A stretch of DNA of 64,000 nt from Jeongeupia wiesaeckerbachi (GCF_050916355.1 NZ_CP136946.1:992001-1056000); one strand, 5' to 3'; shown: positions 41,477 through 49,860, counted from the first letter of the stretch. Program-made: numbers and translations. Notes: generated by a model from the sequence alone, not told the origin.

Positions 41477-42076
41477 ATGATCGCCCGCCTGACCGGAACC
41501 CTGATCGAGAAACAACCGCCGACGCTGGTCGTCGACGTCGCCGGTGTCGGCTACGAGCTCGACGTGCCGATGAGCACGCTCTACGTGTTGCCGGCCCTCG
41601 GCGCCAAGGTCGAGCTGTTCACGCATCTGGTCGTGCGCGAAGACGCGCAGCTCTTGTACGGCTTCGCCAGCCGCGCCGAGCGCGATCTGTTCCGCCATCT
41701 GATCAAGATCAGCGGCGTCGGCGCCAAGATCGCGCTGGCGATCCTGTCGGGCATGAACAGCGACGAGCTGGCGCTGGCCATCGCCGGCGAAGACGTCACC
41801 CGGCTGTCCAAGGTCCCCGGCATCGGCAAGAAGACCGCCGAGCGGCTGATCCTCGAACTCAAGGGCAAACTCGGCAGTCTGCCGACCAGCGCGGCCGTCG
41901 CCGCCAGGCTGCCGACGCCGCTGTTCGGCGACGGCCCGAGCGGCGACATCGTCAACGCGCTGCTGGCGCTCGGCTACAACGAGCGCGAGGCCAACGCGGC
42001 GATGAAGACGCTGCCCGACGACGTCGACGTCAGCAACGGCATCCGGCTTGCGCTCAAGGCGCTGGCCAAACTGTAG
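41477..42076 (+). CDS. ruvA: Holliday junction branch migration protein RuvA
   Basis: A 199-residue DNA-binding subunit of the RuvAB motor. The OB fold (1-62) starts 'MIARLTGTLIEKQPPTLVVDVAGVGYELDVP'. The helix-hairpin-helix pair follows ('LIKISGVGAKIALAIL', 'LSKVPGIGKKTAERLILELKGKL'), and the flexible linker leads to domain III ('DIVNALLALGYNEREANAAMKTL'), which contacts RuvB. A PAP2 phosphatase gene separates it from ruvB. Confidence 0.97.
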   Translation: MIARLTGTLIEKQPPTLVVDVAGVGYELDVPMSTLYVLPALGAKVELFTHLVVREDAQLLYGFASRAERDLFRHLIKISGVGAKIALAILSGMNSDELALAIAGEDVTRLSKVPGIGKKTAERLILELKGKLGSLPTSAAVAARLPTPLFGDGPSGDIVNALLALGYNEREANAAMKTLPDDVDVSNGIRLALKALAKL

Positions 42077-42172
42077 GCCATTGGTTCAATCCGGCCCGTG
42101 TCACTTCTGCATTTCATGCCGGCAGCCGACACCGGTAGGCTCCGTGTTTTGTCATCGTCGACAGGGTTTCCG

Positions 42173-42784
42173 ATGTCCCTCCGTCATCTCGGCCTCGCCA
42201 CCGGCGGGCTCGTCGTTTTCCTGCTGGTGCTGGCCGCGCTCGGCACACCGCTGCAACACGGCTTCGATGCCACGCTATCGCAGTGGCTGTACGCGCGCCA
42301 ACCGTTCATGGTGACGCTGGCGCTGCTGCTCGGCTGGGCCGGCAGCTTCTGGGGATCGCTGTCGACGGCGCTGCTCGCCGGCTGGCTACTGCGTGGCGCC
42401 GGCCGGATCGCCTGGCCCGGCCTGCCCTTGCTGCTGATCGCCAGCTGGCTCGTCAACGCGGCGATCAAGTTCGGCGTCAACCGGCCACGACCGACGCTCG
42501 ACCACCTGATGTCGGTGCATGGCCCGTCGTTTCCGAGCGGCCATGCGATGGCAGCGATGACGCTGTTCGGCGCACTCGGCTGGCTGGCCGCACACCGCTG
42601 GCCACATTGCCGCGTCGCCATTGCGCTGGCTGCCACGGCGCTGGTACTCGCCGGCGGACTGGCGCGACTGGTACTCGGCGTACACTACGGCAGTGACGTG
42701 CTCGCCGGCTACGCCGTCGGCACGGCCCTGCTGGCTGCCTATTTCCACCTCGGCGCACGTATGCCGACGAGACTGCATCCATGA
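42173..42784 (+). CDS. PAP2-family membrane phosphatase
   Basis: A 203-residue membrane protein with about six helices and the acid phosphatase motifs of PAP2 enzymes: 'KFGVNRPRP' (motif 1), 'SFPSGHAM' (motif 2, catalytic His) and 'RLVLGVHYGSDVLAG' (motif 3, nucleophile His). Such enzymes remove phosphate from phosphatidic acid, phosphatidylglycerophosphate or undecaprenyl diphosphate. It lies inside the ruv cluster, and its stop overlaps the ruvB ATG (ATGA). The chosen ATG at 42173 gives the natural first helix. Confidence 0.88.
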   Translation: MSLRHLGLATGGLVVFLLVLAALGTPLQHGFDATLSQWLYARQPFMVTLALLLGWAGSFWGSLSTALLAGWLLRGAGRIAWPGLPLLLIASWLVNAAIKFGVNRPRPTLDHLMSVHGPSFPSGHAMAAMTLFGALGWLAAHRWPHCRVAIALAATALVLAGGLARLVLGVHYGSDVLAGYAVGTALLAAYFHLGARMPTRLHP

Positions 42785-43827
42785 TCGAAACCGACTCCCT
42801 TTCCGCCCTGCCGCCCGAACGCGTCGTCACCGCCAAGACGGTGTCGCAGCAGGAGGAGCAGCTCGAACGCGCGCTGCGCCCCAAGCTGCTCGACGAATAC
42901 GTCGGCCAGAAGAAGGCACGCGGCCAGCTGGAAATCTTCATCGAGGCGGCGAAGCGGCGGGGCGAGGCGCTGGACCACGTGCTGCTGTTCGGCCCGCCGG
43001 GGCTGGGCAAGACCACGCTGGCGCACATCATCGCCCGCGAACTCGGCGTCAGCCTGCGCCAGACCTCGGGGCCGGTGCTCGAACGCGCCGGCGACCTGGC
43101 GGCGATCCTGACCAATCTCGAACCGCACGACGTGCTGTTCATCGACGAAATCCACCGGCTCAGCCCGGTGGTCGAGGAAATCCTCTACCCGGCGCTGGAG
43201 GATTTCCAGATCGACATCATGATCGGCGAAGGCCCGGCGGCCCGGTCGGTCAAGCTCGACCTGCCGCCGTTCACCCTCGTCGGCGCGACCACCCGCGCCG
43301 GCATGCTCACCAATCCGCTGCGCGACCGTTTCGGCATCGTCGCCCGGCTCGAGTTCTATACCGCCGACGAGCTGACCCGCATCGTCGAGCGCTCGTCGTC
43401 GCTACTCAATGTCGAAATGGACGAAGGCGGTGCGTTCGAAGTCGCCCGCCGCTCGCGCGGCACGCCGCGGATCGCCAACCGGCTGCTGCGGCGGGTGCGC
43501 GACTTCGCCGAAGTGAAGCACGACGGTATCGTCACCCGCGCCGTCGCCGACGCCGCGCTGCAGATGCTCGACGTCGACCATGCCGGCCTCGACGTGATGG
43601 ACCGCAAGCTCTTGAGCGCGGTGATCGAAAAATTCGGCGGCGGCCCGGTCGGTCTCGACAACGTCGCCGCGGCCATCGGCGAAGCCAGCGACACGATCGA
43701 AGACGTGCTCGAGCCGTATTTGATCCAGCAGGGCCTGCTGCAACGCACGCCGCGCGGCCGCATCGCCACCGCATCGGCCTACCTGCATTTCGGGCTGAAC
43801 CCGCCGCGCGACCCGGACCAGCGCTGA
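42781..43827 (+). CDS. ruvB: Holliday junction branch migration ATPase RuvB
   Basis: A 348-residue AAA+ hexameric motor that drives branch migration with RuvA. The N-terminal 'ALRPKLLDEYVGQKKARGQLEIFIEAAKRR' is followed by Walker A GPPGLGKTT (71-79), Walker B 'VLFIDEIHRLSP', sensor 'LVGATTRAGML' and 'LRDRFGIVARLEFY', and the C-terminal winged helix 'EPYLIQQGLLQRTPRGRIAT'. It is translationally coupled to the upstream PAP2 gene. Confidence 0.98.
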   Translation: MIETDSLSALPPERVVTAKTVSQQEEQLERALRPKLLDEYVGQKKARGQLEIFIEAAKRRGEALDHVLLFGPPGLGKTTLAHIIARELGVSLRQTSGPVLERAGDLAAILTNLEPHDVLFIDEIHRLSPVVEEILYPALEDFQIDIMIGEGPAARSVKLDLPPFTLVGATTRAGMLTNPLRDRFGIVARLEFYTADELTRIVERSSSLLNVEMDEGGAFEVARRSRGTPRIANRLLRRVRDFAEVKHDGIVTRAVADAALQMLDVDHAGLDVMDRKLLSAVIEKFGGGPVGLDNVAAAIGEASDTIEDVLEPYLIQQGLLQRTPRGRIATASAYLHFGLNPPRDPDQR

Positions 43828-43877
43828 GCGTGATGTGGCGAATGCCGACGAACCAGGCTACGCAGCAAACACGAAAC

Positions 43878-43907
43878 TTAATTCAGCCAACTAAATCGCT
43901 TACAATT
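43878..43907 (+). promoter_or_regulatory. Promoter of the first secreted paralog
   Basis: TTAATTC (43878-43884), 12 bases, then CGCTTACAATT (43897-43907), in which TACAAT is a good -10 box. The same two blocks with the same spacing precede the second paralog at 44475-44504, while the bases between them differ. The sequence -10 to ATG distance fits a short leader. Confidence 0.6.
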
Positions 43908-43931
43908 TGCGCATCAACCTGGAGGTGCGCA

Positions 43932-44345
43932 ATGAAGAAATTCCTGATCGCCGTTTGTCTGTCTATCGGCCTGTCGTCCCTGGCCTGGGCCGCCCAGCTG
44001 CAAGACCCGCCCAAGATCGAGATCGCCACCCCGGCCGACGCCGCCCAGGTCAAGACCGCGATCACCACAGCCGCAAACCGGCGCAAATGGCAGATCAGCG
44101 AATCGGCGCCGGGCGAACTCGAAGCATCGATCACCGTGCGCGGCCGGCATATGGTCAAGGTCGCCATCGCTTACGACCGCCAGAGCGTGCAGATCCGCTA
44201 TCTCGACAGCGCCAATATGGATTACGAGCCCAGCAATGGCCGTGCCTATATCAACGGCAACTACATGAAATGGACCGAAACGCTAGCCGCGGACATCCGT
44301 GGCCAACTGAAGCAGATCGGCCAGACCACCGCGTCGGCACAGTAA
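43932..44345 (+). CDS. Small secreted protein, tandem paralog 1
   Basis: A 137-residue protein with a signal peptide (MKKFLIAVCLSIGLSSLAWA) and a roughly 115-residue mature part. It is clearly related to the next gene: both contain 'DPP...I', 'V K.AI..(A)...KWQ..E.APG..EA...V...H..KVAI.YD...VQIRYLDS.N..YE...GR.(Y/F)I..NY.KW...LAA.IR..L.Q'. I do not recognise a named family. The mature part looks like a small alpha/beta periplasmic domain. GGAGGTG precedes the ATG. It lies between ruvB and the tol cluster. Confidence 0.75.
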   Translation: MKKFLIAVCLSIGLSSLAWAAQLQDPPKIEIATPADAAQVKTAITTAANRRKWQISESAPGELEASITVRGRHMVKVAIAYDRQSVQIRYLDSANMDYEPSNGRAYINGNYMKWTETLAADIRGQLKQIGQTTASAQ

Positions 44346-44474
44346 GCCTTCGCCGGCGACAAACCGCGATACCGGGCTTGCCGCCGGCGCCGATACGTCG
44401 CCGGGGCGGCCAACGCCGGTCGGTGTGAATTTTGCCGCCAGCCCTGCGAATCGTGAGATTCGCCACACCGGGGC

Positions 44475-44504
44475 TTAATTCGGGCTCTCCAAGCGCTTAC
44501 AATT
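44475..44504 (+). promoter_or_regulatory. Promoter of the second secreted paralog
   Basis: TTAATTC (44475-44481), 12 bases, then CGCTTACAATT (44494-44504), identical in blocks and spacing to the promoter of the first paralog. This shows that promoter and gene were duplicated together and that the promoter was conserved. Confidence 0.6.
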
Positions 44505-44526
44505 GCAGCGACTCTTGGAGACCTGA

Positions 44527-44964
44527 ATGAAACACGTGCTCATTGCCCTCTCCCTGCTGCTCGGTCTGTCCGCGCCAGCGATGGCGCGACAAGGCCTGAT
44601 GCGGGATCCGCCCACGCTCAGCATCAGCAAGGATCTCGACGTCGATCAGGTGAAATCGGCCATCGTCGACGGTGCGACCCAGACCAAATGGCAGACGCGC
44701 GAAGCGGCGCCGGGTCGGATCGAAGCCACGCTCGACGTCGGCAACGGCAAGCACATCGCCAAGGTCGCGATCGAATACGATGACCGCGCGGTGCAGATCC
44801 GCTACCTCGACAGCTTCAACCTCAAGTACGAAACGGTCAGCGACGGGCGCGTGTTCATCCATCCGAACTACAACAAATGGACGGCCGATCTGGCCGCTGC
44901 CATTCGCACCCGACTGAATCAGCAAGCGCCAGGGGCGGTCGTCACCACGCCGCTGGCCCAGTAA
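44527..44964 (+). CDS. Small secreted protein, tandem paralog 2
   Basis: A 145-residue protein with a signal peptide (MKHVLIALSLLLGLSAPAMA) and the same mature pattern as the gene at 43932-44345, including 'KVAIEYDDRAVQIRYLDSFNLKYE' and 'IHPNYNKWTADLAAAIR'. It ends with a short extra tail ('GAVVTTPLAQ'). It has its own copied promoter and a TTGGAGACC ribosome site. The position just before tolQ suggests an envelope role, but nothing proves it. Family not recognised. Confidence 0.75.
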   Translation: MKHVLIALSLLLGLSAPAMARQGLMRDPPTLSISKDLDVDQVKSAIVDGATQTKWQTREAAPGRIEATLDVGNGKHIAKVAIEYDDRAVQIRYLDSFNLKYETVSDGRVFIHPNYNKWTADLAAAIRTRLNQQAPGAVVTTPLAQ

Positions 44965-45055
44965 CCACATGTAAGCAAGCGGAACTCGTGGCGCACGCCA
45001 GGGACGAACCCCTCGTGCGCCGCGCCGTCATCCCACCTTCACCCCGGTAAAACCG

Positions 45056-45724
45056 ATGCCCAATCAAGACCTGTCGATCCTCGAACTCGTGATGCACGCC
45101 AGCCTGGTCGTCCAGCTGGTGATGGCCATTCTGGTGCTGTTGTCGCTGATGAGCTGGTGGCACATTTTCAGCAAGTACTTCACCGTCTCCAAGGCCACCA
45201 AGGCCAGCGAGGTGTTCGAAGACCGCTTCTGGAGCGGTTCGGACCTGAACGCGCTGTTCGAACAAACCAAGCGCGGCCACTCGGTCGGGATGGAGAAGAT
45301 CTTCATTGCCGGCTTCGCCGAATTCCTCAAGCTGCGCCAGAAGGGCGGCATGGAGCTGTCCGACGTGATGGAAGGCACCCGCCGCGCGATGCGCGCCGCC
45401 TGCCAGCGCGAACTCGACTGGCTCGACAAGCACACGTCCTTCCTCGCCTCGGTCGGCTCGGTGTCGCCGTATATCGGTCTGTTCGGCACCGTCTGGGGCA
45501 TCATGCACGCGTTCCGCGGGCTGGCGAACGTCGGTCAGGCAACGCTGGCAACCGTCGCACCGGGCATCGCCGAAGCGCTGGTCGCCACGGCCATCGGCCT
45601 GTTCGCGGCGATTCCAGCCACCGTCGCGTACAACCGCTTCGCCCATGATGTCGACGCCCTCGCCAACCGCTTCGATACCTTCATCGAAGAGTTCTCCAAC
45701 ATCCTGCAGCGCCAGGCGCGCTAA
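45056..45724 (+). CDS. tolQ: Tol-Pal system inner-membrane protein TolQ
   Basis: A 222-residue ExbB/TolQ-family proton-channel subunit with three membrane helices. The N-terminal helix lies in 'LELVMHASLVVQLVMAILVLLSLMSWWHIF', and the long cytoplasmic loop is followed by 'LASVGSVSPYIGLFGTVWGIMHAFRGLA' and 'APGIAEALVATAIGLFAAIPATVAYNRF', the conserved family signature. With TolR it powers the Tol-Pal envelope constriction machine. It is the first gene of tolQ-R-A-B-pal-cpoB. Confidence 0.97.
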   Translation: MPNQDLSILELVMHASLVVQLVMAILVLLSLMSWWHIFSKYFTVSKATKASEVFEDRFWSGSDLNALFEQTKRGHSVGMEKIFIAGFAEFLKLRQKGGMELSDVMEGTRRAMRAACQRELDWLDKHTSFLASVGSVSPYIGLFGTVWGIMHAFRGLANVGQATLATVAPGIAEALVATAIGLFAAIPATVAYNRFAHDVDALANRFDTFIEEFSNILQRQAR

Positions 45725-45735
45725 GGGACCGGATC

Positions 45736-46152
45736 ATGGCCAGAACCCGAAGACCGCGTCGCTCGATGAACCAGATCAACGTCGTTCCCTACATCGACGT
45801 GATGCTGGTACTACTGGTGATCTTCATGGTCGCGACGCCGATGATGCAGGCGCCCGGCGTCGTCAACCTGCCCACCGTCGGCAAGTCCGACCAGGAAGCC
45901 AGCGTCGAACCGCTGCGCGTCGAGATCGGCGCCGAAGGCGAGTTGACGCTGATTGACGCCGGCAAGAGCGAAACCGTCGCCGACGCCAAGGCGCTGGTGG
46001 CGCTGGTGCAGGACAAGCTTTCCGCCCGCGCCGACCGGCCGGTGGTGATCGCCGGCGACAAGTCGGTCCGCTACGAAACCGTCATGGCGACGATGGACGC
46101 GCTCAAGGCCGCCAATGTCGCCCGTGTCGGCCTCCTGGTGCGGCCGAAGTGA
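45736..46152 (+). CDS. tolR: Tol-Pal system protein TolR
   Basis: A 138-residue ExbD/TolR-family protein with one membrane helix. 'INVVPYIDVMLVLLVIFMVATPMM' contains the essential proton-binding Asp in the helix, and the C-terminal periplasmic domain has 'GDKSVRYETVMATMDALKAANVARVGLL'. It starts 11 bases after tolQ, and its stop overlaps the GTG start of tolA. Confidence 0.96.
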   Translation: MARTRRPRRSMNQINVVPYIDVMLVLLVIFMVATPMMQAPGVVNLPTVGKSDQEASVEPLRVEIGAEGELTLIDAGKSETVADAKALVALVQDKLSARADRPVVIAGDKSVRYETVMATMDALKAANVARVGLLVRPK

Positions 46153-46994
46153 CCGATCCGCGCCAACGCCACCCCGAGGAACGCAAGACGCTGGCCTTCG
46201 TGCTCGCGGCAGCCGTGCACGTGCTGTTCGCGCTGTTCCTGATGGTGTCGGTGCAGTGGCAGACCAAGAAGCCGCAGCCGGTCGAGGTCGAGCTGTGGGG
46301 CGGCCCGCCGCCTGCGCCGACGCAGCACGAGACCAAGCCGCAGCCCAAGGCCGAGCCGACGCCGCCACCGGCGACGCCGGTGCCGCAGCCCGAACCGCAG
46401 CCGGAGAAAAAAGCCGACATTGCGGTCGACAAGGTCAAACCGACGCCGAAACCCAAGCCGACGCCAACGCCGGCGCCCACCCCTGCCCCCACGCCGACGC
46501 CGGTGCCCAAACCCACGCCAGCACCGAAACCGACGCCCGAACCGAAAAAGGCCGCGCCCAAGGCCAAGCCGCAATCGGAATTCGACCAGTTGCTCAGCGC
46601 GTCCAATAATGCACCGAGCCCCGGCGCCAAGCCCGGCGGCAAGGGCAACAACCCGAATGCGACGGTCAATACCGGTCCGGGTAGCGGCAGCGGCAACAGC
46701 CCGATCTCGAGCAAGGGACTCAACGACTATCGCAGCAAGGTCGGCCAGCTGATCCGGTCCAAGCTCGTCTACCCGGACGACAAGGGCAACCCGACTGCCG
46801 GACTGAAAATCAGCGTGCTGCCCGATGGCAGCATCAGCAATGTCGCCGTCGTCAAATCCAGCGGCATCGCCGCCTACGACGATGCGGCGCAACGTGCAGT
46901 GATGGCACTCGGCAAGATGCCGCCGTTGCCCGAAGGTCAGCCGTTCTCGGGCCAGTACCGTGAATGGAACATCAATTTCCGCCTGAAAGACTGA
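46149..46994 (+). CDS. tolA: Tol-Pal system protein TolA with proline-rich spacer
   Basis: A 281-residue TolA starting at a GTG that overlaps the tolR stop. A single membrane anchor ('LAFVLAAAVHVLFALFLMVSV', about 14-36) is followed by a spacer (about 45-145) rich in Pro-Thr/Pro-Lys dipeptides rather than the usual long Ala/Lys/Glu helix, then a Gly/Asn-rich stretch and the C-terminal TolA domain ('RSKVGQLIRSKLVYPDDKGNPTAGLKISVLPDGSISNVAVVKSSG'). It links TolQR to TolB and Pal. The spacer looks TonB-like, but genomic position makes it TolA. Confidence 0.92.
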   Translation: MTDPRQRHPEERKTLAFVLAAAVHVLFALFLMVSVQWQTKKPQPVEVELWGGPPPAPTQHETKPQPKAEPTPPPATPVPQPEPQPEKKADIAVDKVKPTPKPKPTPTPAPTPAPTPTPVPKPTPAPKPTPEPKKAAPKAKPQSEFDQLLSASNNAPSPGAKPGGKGNNPNATVNTGPGSGSGNSPISSKGLNDYRSKVGQLIRSKLVYPDDKGNPTAGLKISVLPDGSISNVAVVKSSGIAAYDDAAQRAVMALGKMPPLPEGQPFSGQYREWNINFRLKD

Positions 46995-47002
46995 GGAGAC
47001 GT

Positions 47003-48301
47003 ATGCCTACCTTCCAGACCTCAATGCAGCGCATGACGAGCTGGCTGTTCGTCATCGCCGCACTGCTGTTCACCCTCGGCCAAGCCCGGGCCGCCGACAA
47101 TATGACGATCGAAGTCGTCGGTGCCGGCGCCAGCCAGTACCCGATCGCGATCGCGCCGTTCCAGTCCGAGCAGTCGCTGCCGCAGCGACTGACCCCGGTG
47201 GTCGGCGACGACCTGACCCGCTCGGGCCTGTTCAAGGTCATCGGCGCCAGCGACCTGTCGCCGGTGCCGTTCGCCCCCGAGCAACTGAACCCGGCCGCAC
47301 TCAGCAGCCGCGGCGCGCAGACCGCGCTGATCGGCAGCGTGATCCCGGCCGGCGACAGCTTCACCGTCAAGTTCTGGCTGGTTGATCTGGCGAGCAAGAA
47401 CGTGCTGCTGGCGCACCAGCTGTCGGCCCGCGTCGGTCAGTCGCGCCGCGTCGCGCACCAGATCGCCGACATGGTCTACCAGAAGCTGACCGGCGAGGCC
47501 GGCGCGTTCAACTCGCGCATCGCCTACGTGGTCAAGCGCGGCAAGCGCCACGAGCTGCAGGTTTCCGACGCCGACGGCTTCGGTGCGCAGACGGTGCTCG
47601 CCAGCAACCAGCCGATCATGTCGCCGAAATGGTCGCCCGATGGCGGCCGCCTGGCCTACGTGTCGTTCGAAGAGCAGAAGCCCATCGTCTACGTCCAGGA
47701 TCTGGCCAGCGGCAAGCGCTGGAAGGCCGCGTCGTTCAAGGGCTCGAACTCGGCACCGGCATGGTCGCCGGATGGTCGCCAGCTCGCCGTGGTGCTGAGC
47801 AAGGATGCCGGCAGCCAGATCTACCTCGTCAATGCCGACGGCAGCAACCCGCGCCGGCTGACCAATACCGGCGACATCAATACGGAACCTTCGTTTACGC
47901 CTGACGGTCGGAGCATCGTATTCACGTCGGATCGCGGCGGCAGCCCGCAGATTTACCGGATGCCCGTATCGGGTGGCGGTGGCGAGCGGCTGACATTCCA
48001 GGGCGCCTACAACGCCTCGGGCAAGGTCAGCCCGGACGGCAAGTCGATGGCGCTGATCACCCGGACCGGCAAGGGCTTCCAGGTCGCGGTCATGGACATG
48101 GCCAGCCGGCAGATCCAGGTATTGACCGACACCGGCTCGGACGATTCGCCCAGCTTCGCCTCGAACGGCCGGATGATCCTGTACGAAACCGGTAGCCGTG
48201 GCACGCTCGCGGCCGTCTCGGTCGACGGCCGGATCAAGCAGCGCCTGAAGGCGCAGAACGGCGATGTGCGCCAACCGGCCTGGGGACCGCTGCTGCGCTG
48301 A
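47003..48301 (+). CDS. tolB: Tol-Pal periplasmic beta-propeller protein TolB
   Basis: A 432-residue periplasmic protein with a signal peptide ending near 'LGQARA'. The N-terminal alpha/beta domain contains 'PIAIAPFQSE....LTPVVGDDLTRSGLFKVI', and the six-bladed propeller shows repeated 'SPDGRRLAYVSF', 'SPDGRQLAVVLS', 'TPDGRSIVFTSDRGGSPQIYRM' WD40-like motifs. It binds Pal and TolA. GAGGAGA precedes the ATG. Confidence 0.97.
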   Translation: MPTFQTSMQRMTSWLFVIAALLFTLGQARAADNMTIEVVGAGASQYPIAIAPFQSEQSLPQRLTPVVGDDLTRSGLFKVIGASDLSPVPFAPEQLNPAALSSRGAQTALIGSVIPAGDSFTVKFWLVDLASKNVLLAHQLSARVGQSRRVAHQIADMVYQKLTGEAGAFNSRIAYVVKRGKRHELQVSDADGFGAQTVLASNQPIMSPKWSPDGGRLAYVSFEEQKPIVYVQDLASGKRWKAASFKGSNSAPAWSPDGRQLAVVLSKDAGSQIYLVNADGSNPRRLTNTGDINTEPSFTPDGRSIVFTSDRGGSPQIYRMPVSGGGGERLTFQGAYNASGKVSPDGKSMALITRTGKGFQVAVMDMASRQIQVLTDTGSDDSPSFASNGRMILYETGSRGTLAAVSVDGRIKQRLKAQNGDVRQPAWGPLLR

Positions 48302-48426
48302 CGTGAACGCGCAGGTCGGGAGAGCGGCATTCTTTCCATCGCCGTCTCCCAGGCTTTCCCCTATGCTGGCCGCACGCGTTGCGGTGTTTGTTACTCACCC
48401 AAGCTCAATCTTGATGGGAGATGAAG

Positions 48427-48966
48427 ATGAATAAAATTGCTCTGTCCGTGCTGATGACCGCCCTGCTGGCCGCTTGCTCGAGCACCCCGCCCGCCGACCC
48501 GAATGCCGGCAAGACCACGGCACCGGTCACCAGCGGCGAAACCAAGCCGGCCACCGTCGACCTGACCCAGGGCAGCGACCTGAACAAGGGCAACAACCCG
48601 CTGACCGACCCGAACAACATCCTGTCGCAGCGTCGCGTCTACTTCGACTTCGACTCCTTCGTCGTCAAGTCGGACTACCAGCCGCTGCTGGCCGCTCACG
48701 CCAAGTACCTGCTGGCGAACAAGGATGCCAAGCTGATCATCCAGGGCAACACCGATGATCGCGGCACCGCCGAGTACAACCTGGCACTGGGCCAGAAGCG
48801 TGCCGAAGCCACCAAGAAGGTGCTGCTGTCGCTGGGCGTGCCGGAATCGCAGCTCGAAAGCGTGAGCTACGGTGAAGAAAAGCCGCTGGAGCCGGGCCAG
48901 ACCGAAGAAGCCCGGTCGCGCAACCGGAACAGCAACCTCGCCTACAAGGGCGAATCGGCGCAGTAA
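48427..48966 (+). CDS. pal: Peptidoglycan-associated lipoprotein Pal
   Basis: An outer-membrane lipoprotein of about 179 residues. Lipobox LLAAC puts the acylated cysteine at residue 17; a Pro/Thr-rich linker and then the OmpA-like peptidoglycan-binding domain follow ('VYFDFDSFVVKSDYQPLLAAHAKYL', 'LIIQGNTDDRGTAEYNLALGQKRAEA', 'RSRNRNSNL'). I start it at the second of two close ATGs (48427), because the GGGAG site would abut the first one (48421). Confidence 0.96.
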   Translation: MNKIALSVLMTALLAACSSTPPADPNAGKTTAPVTSGETKPATVDLTQGSDLNKGNNPLTDPNNILSQRRVYFDFDSFVVKSDYQPLLAAHAKYLLANKDAKLIIQGNTDDRGTAEYNLALGQKRAEATKKVLLSLGVPESQLESVSYGEEKPLEPGQTEEARSRNRNSNLAYKGESAQ

Positions 48967-49047
48967 GCCGGACCGGGGCGGCCTTGTGCCGCCCGGCAAA
49001 ACCGCCTAGGCTAGCCGGCGTCGCCACGATGCCGGCTTTGTTCATTG

Positions 49048-49109
49048 AGAAGCTGTTTACCATCTTTTCACGCCAGCACCGGATCGCGAAAAGATCGTAA
49101 ACAGGTTCT
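49048..49109. repeat. Long imperfect inverted repeat between pal and cpoB
   Basis: Two arms of about 25 bases (49048-49072 and 49085-49109) pair with a few mismatches, e.g. AGCTGTTTAC/GTAAACAGGTT and ATCTTTTCACG/CGCGAAAAGAT, around a 12-base loop. It ends 17 bases before the cpoB ATG. It could reduce expression of cpoB relative to pal, either as an attenuator or an mRNA processing site. Confidence 0.5.
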
Positions 49110-49126
49110 AAGAGACACCCCCGCCC

Positions 49127-49846
49127 ATGAAACGCCTTGTCGCCCTGATCGCCCTCGCCTTTGCCACCCAGGCCCATGCCGGCTTGTTCGATGACAACGT
49201 CGCCCGCCAGCAGGTGCAGGACTTGCAGCAGGACAACGCCAAGCAGAACACCCGGCTGAACCAGCTCGAAGCGAGCAACAGGCAGATGCTCAATCTGCTA
49301 GGTCAGATCGACGCGCTCAAGCAGGAAATCGCCAATCTGCGCGGTCAGGTCGAGGTATTGCAGTTCAATCAGGATCAGGCCAGCAAGCAGCAGAAGGACC
49401 TGTTCACCGACCTCGACACCCGGGTCCGCAATATCGAGCAGGCCAAGCAGCAGCAGAAGGCAGCCGCGCAGGAAGCCAACCAGCAGTCGCTCGAAGACGC
49501 GATCAAGCTGTCGCAGGCCGGCAAGCACAAGGATGCGGTCGGCGCGCTCAAGCAGTTCATCACCGCCAATCCGGCCGACCCGAACGTACCGACGGCACAA
49601 TACTGGATGGGCAACAGCTATACCGCGCTGAAGGACTACAAGAACGCGCGTTTCGCCTACGCCGAAATCGTCAACAAGGCCCCCGACAACGCGCTCGCAC
49701 CCGATGCGCTGTTCGGCCTTGCCATCTGCGCCAACGCCCAGGGCAACAAGAAGGAAGCCCGTGGCTTCCTGTTGCAACTGGTCGAGAAATACCCGCAGTC
49801 GGAAAAGGCCGCGACGGCCAAGAAGGCGCTGCTGAGCGTCAACTGA
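49127..49846 (+). CDS. cpoB: Cell division coordinator CpoB (YbgF)
   Basis: A 239-residue periplasmic protein. After a signal peptide (MKRLVALIALAFATQAHA) comes a trimerising coiled coil (about 22-115, rich in Gln and Leu: 'VQDLQQDNAKQNTRLNQLEASN'), and residues 120-239 form tetratricopeptide repeats ('ANPADPNVPTAQYWMGNSYTALKDYKNARFAYAEIV'). CpoB ties Tol-Pal constriction to peptidoglycan synthesis. It ends the tol operon, followed by a terminator-like hairpin. Confidence 0.95.
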   Translation: MKRLVALIALAFATQAHAGLFDDNVARQQVQDLQQDNAKQNTRLNQLEASNRQMLNLLGQIDALKQEIANLRGQVEVLQFNQDQASKQQKDLFTDLDTRVRNIEQAKQQQKAAAQEANQQSLEDAIKLSQAGKHKDAVGALKQFITANPADPNVPTAQYWMGNSYTALKDYKNARFAYAEIVNKAPDNALAPDALFGLAICANAQGNKKEARGFLLQLVEKYPQSEKAATAKKALLSVN

Positions 49847-49860
49847 CTCCCGACTCCCCG

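Noticed and set aside
41211..41480. Small proteins read from the dispersed repeats
   Set aside because: Each repeat copy is open in some frame, but frames and starts differ between copies while the hairpin is conserved, so I treat them as non-coding.
44346..44470. GC-rich inverted segments between the two secreted paralogs as a terminator
   Set aside because: CCGGCG/CGCCGG elements are present, but no single continuous stem followed by T residues could be found.
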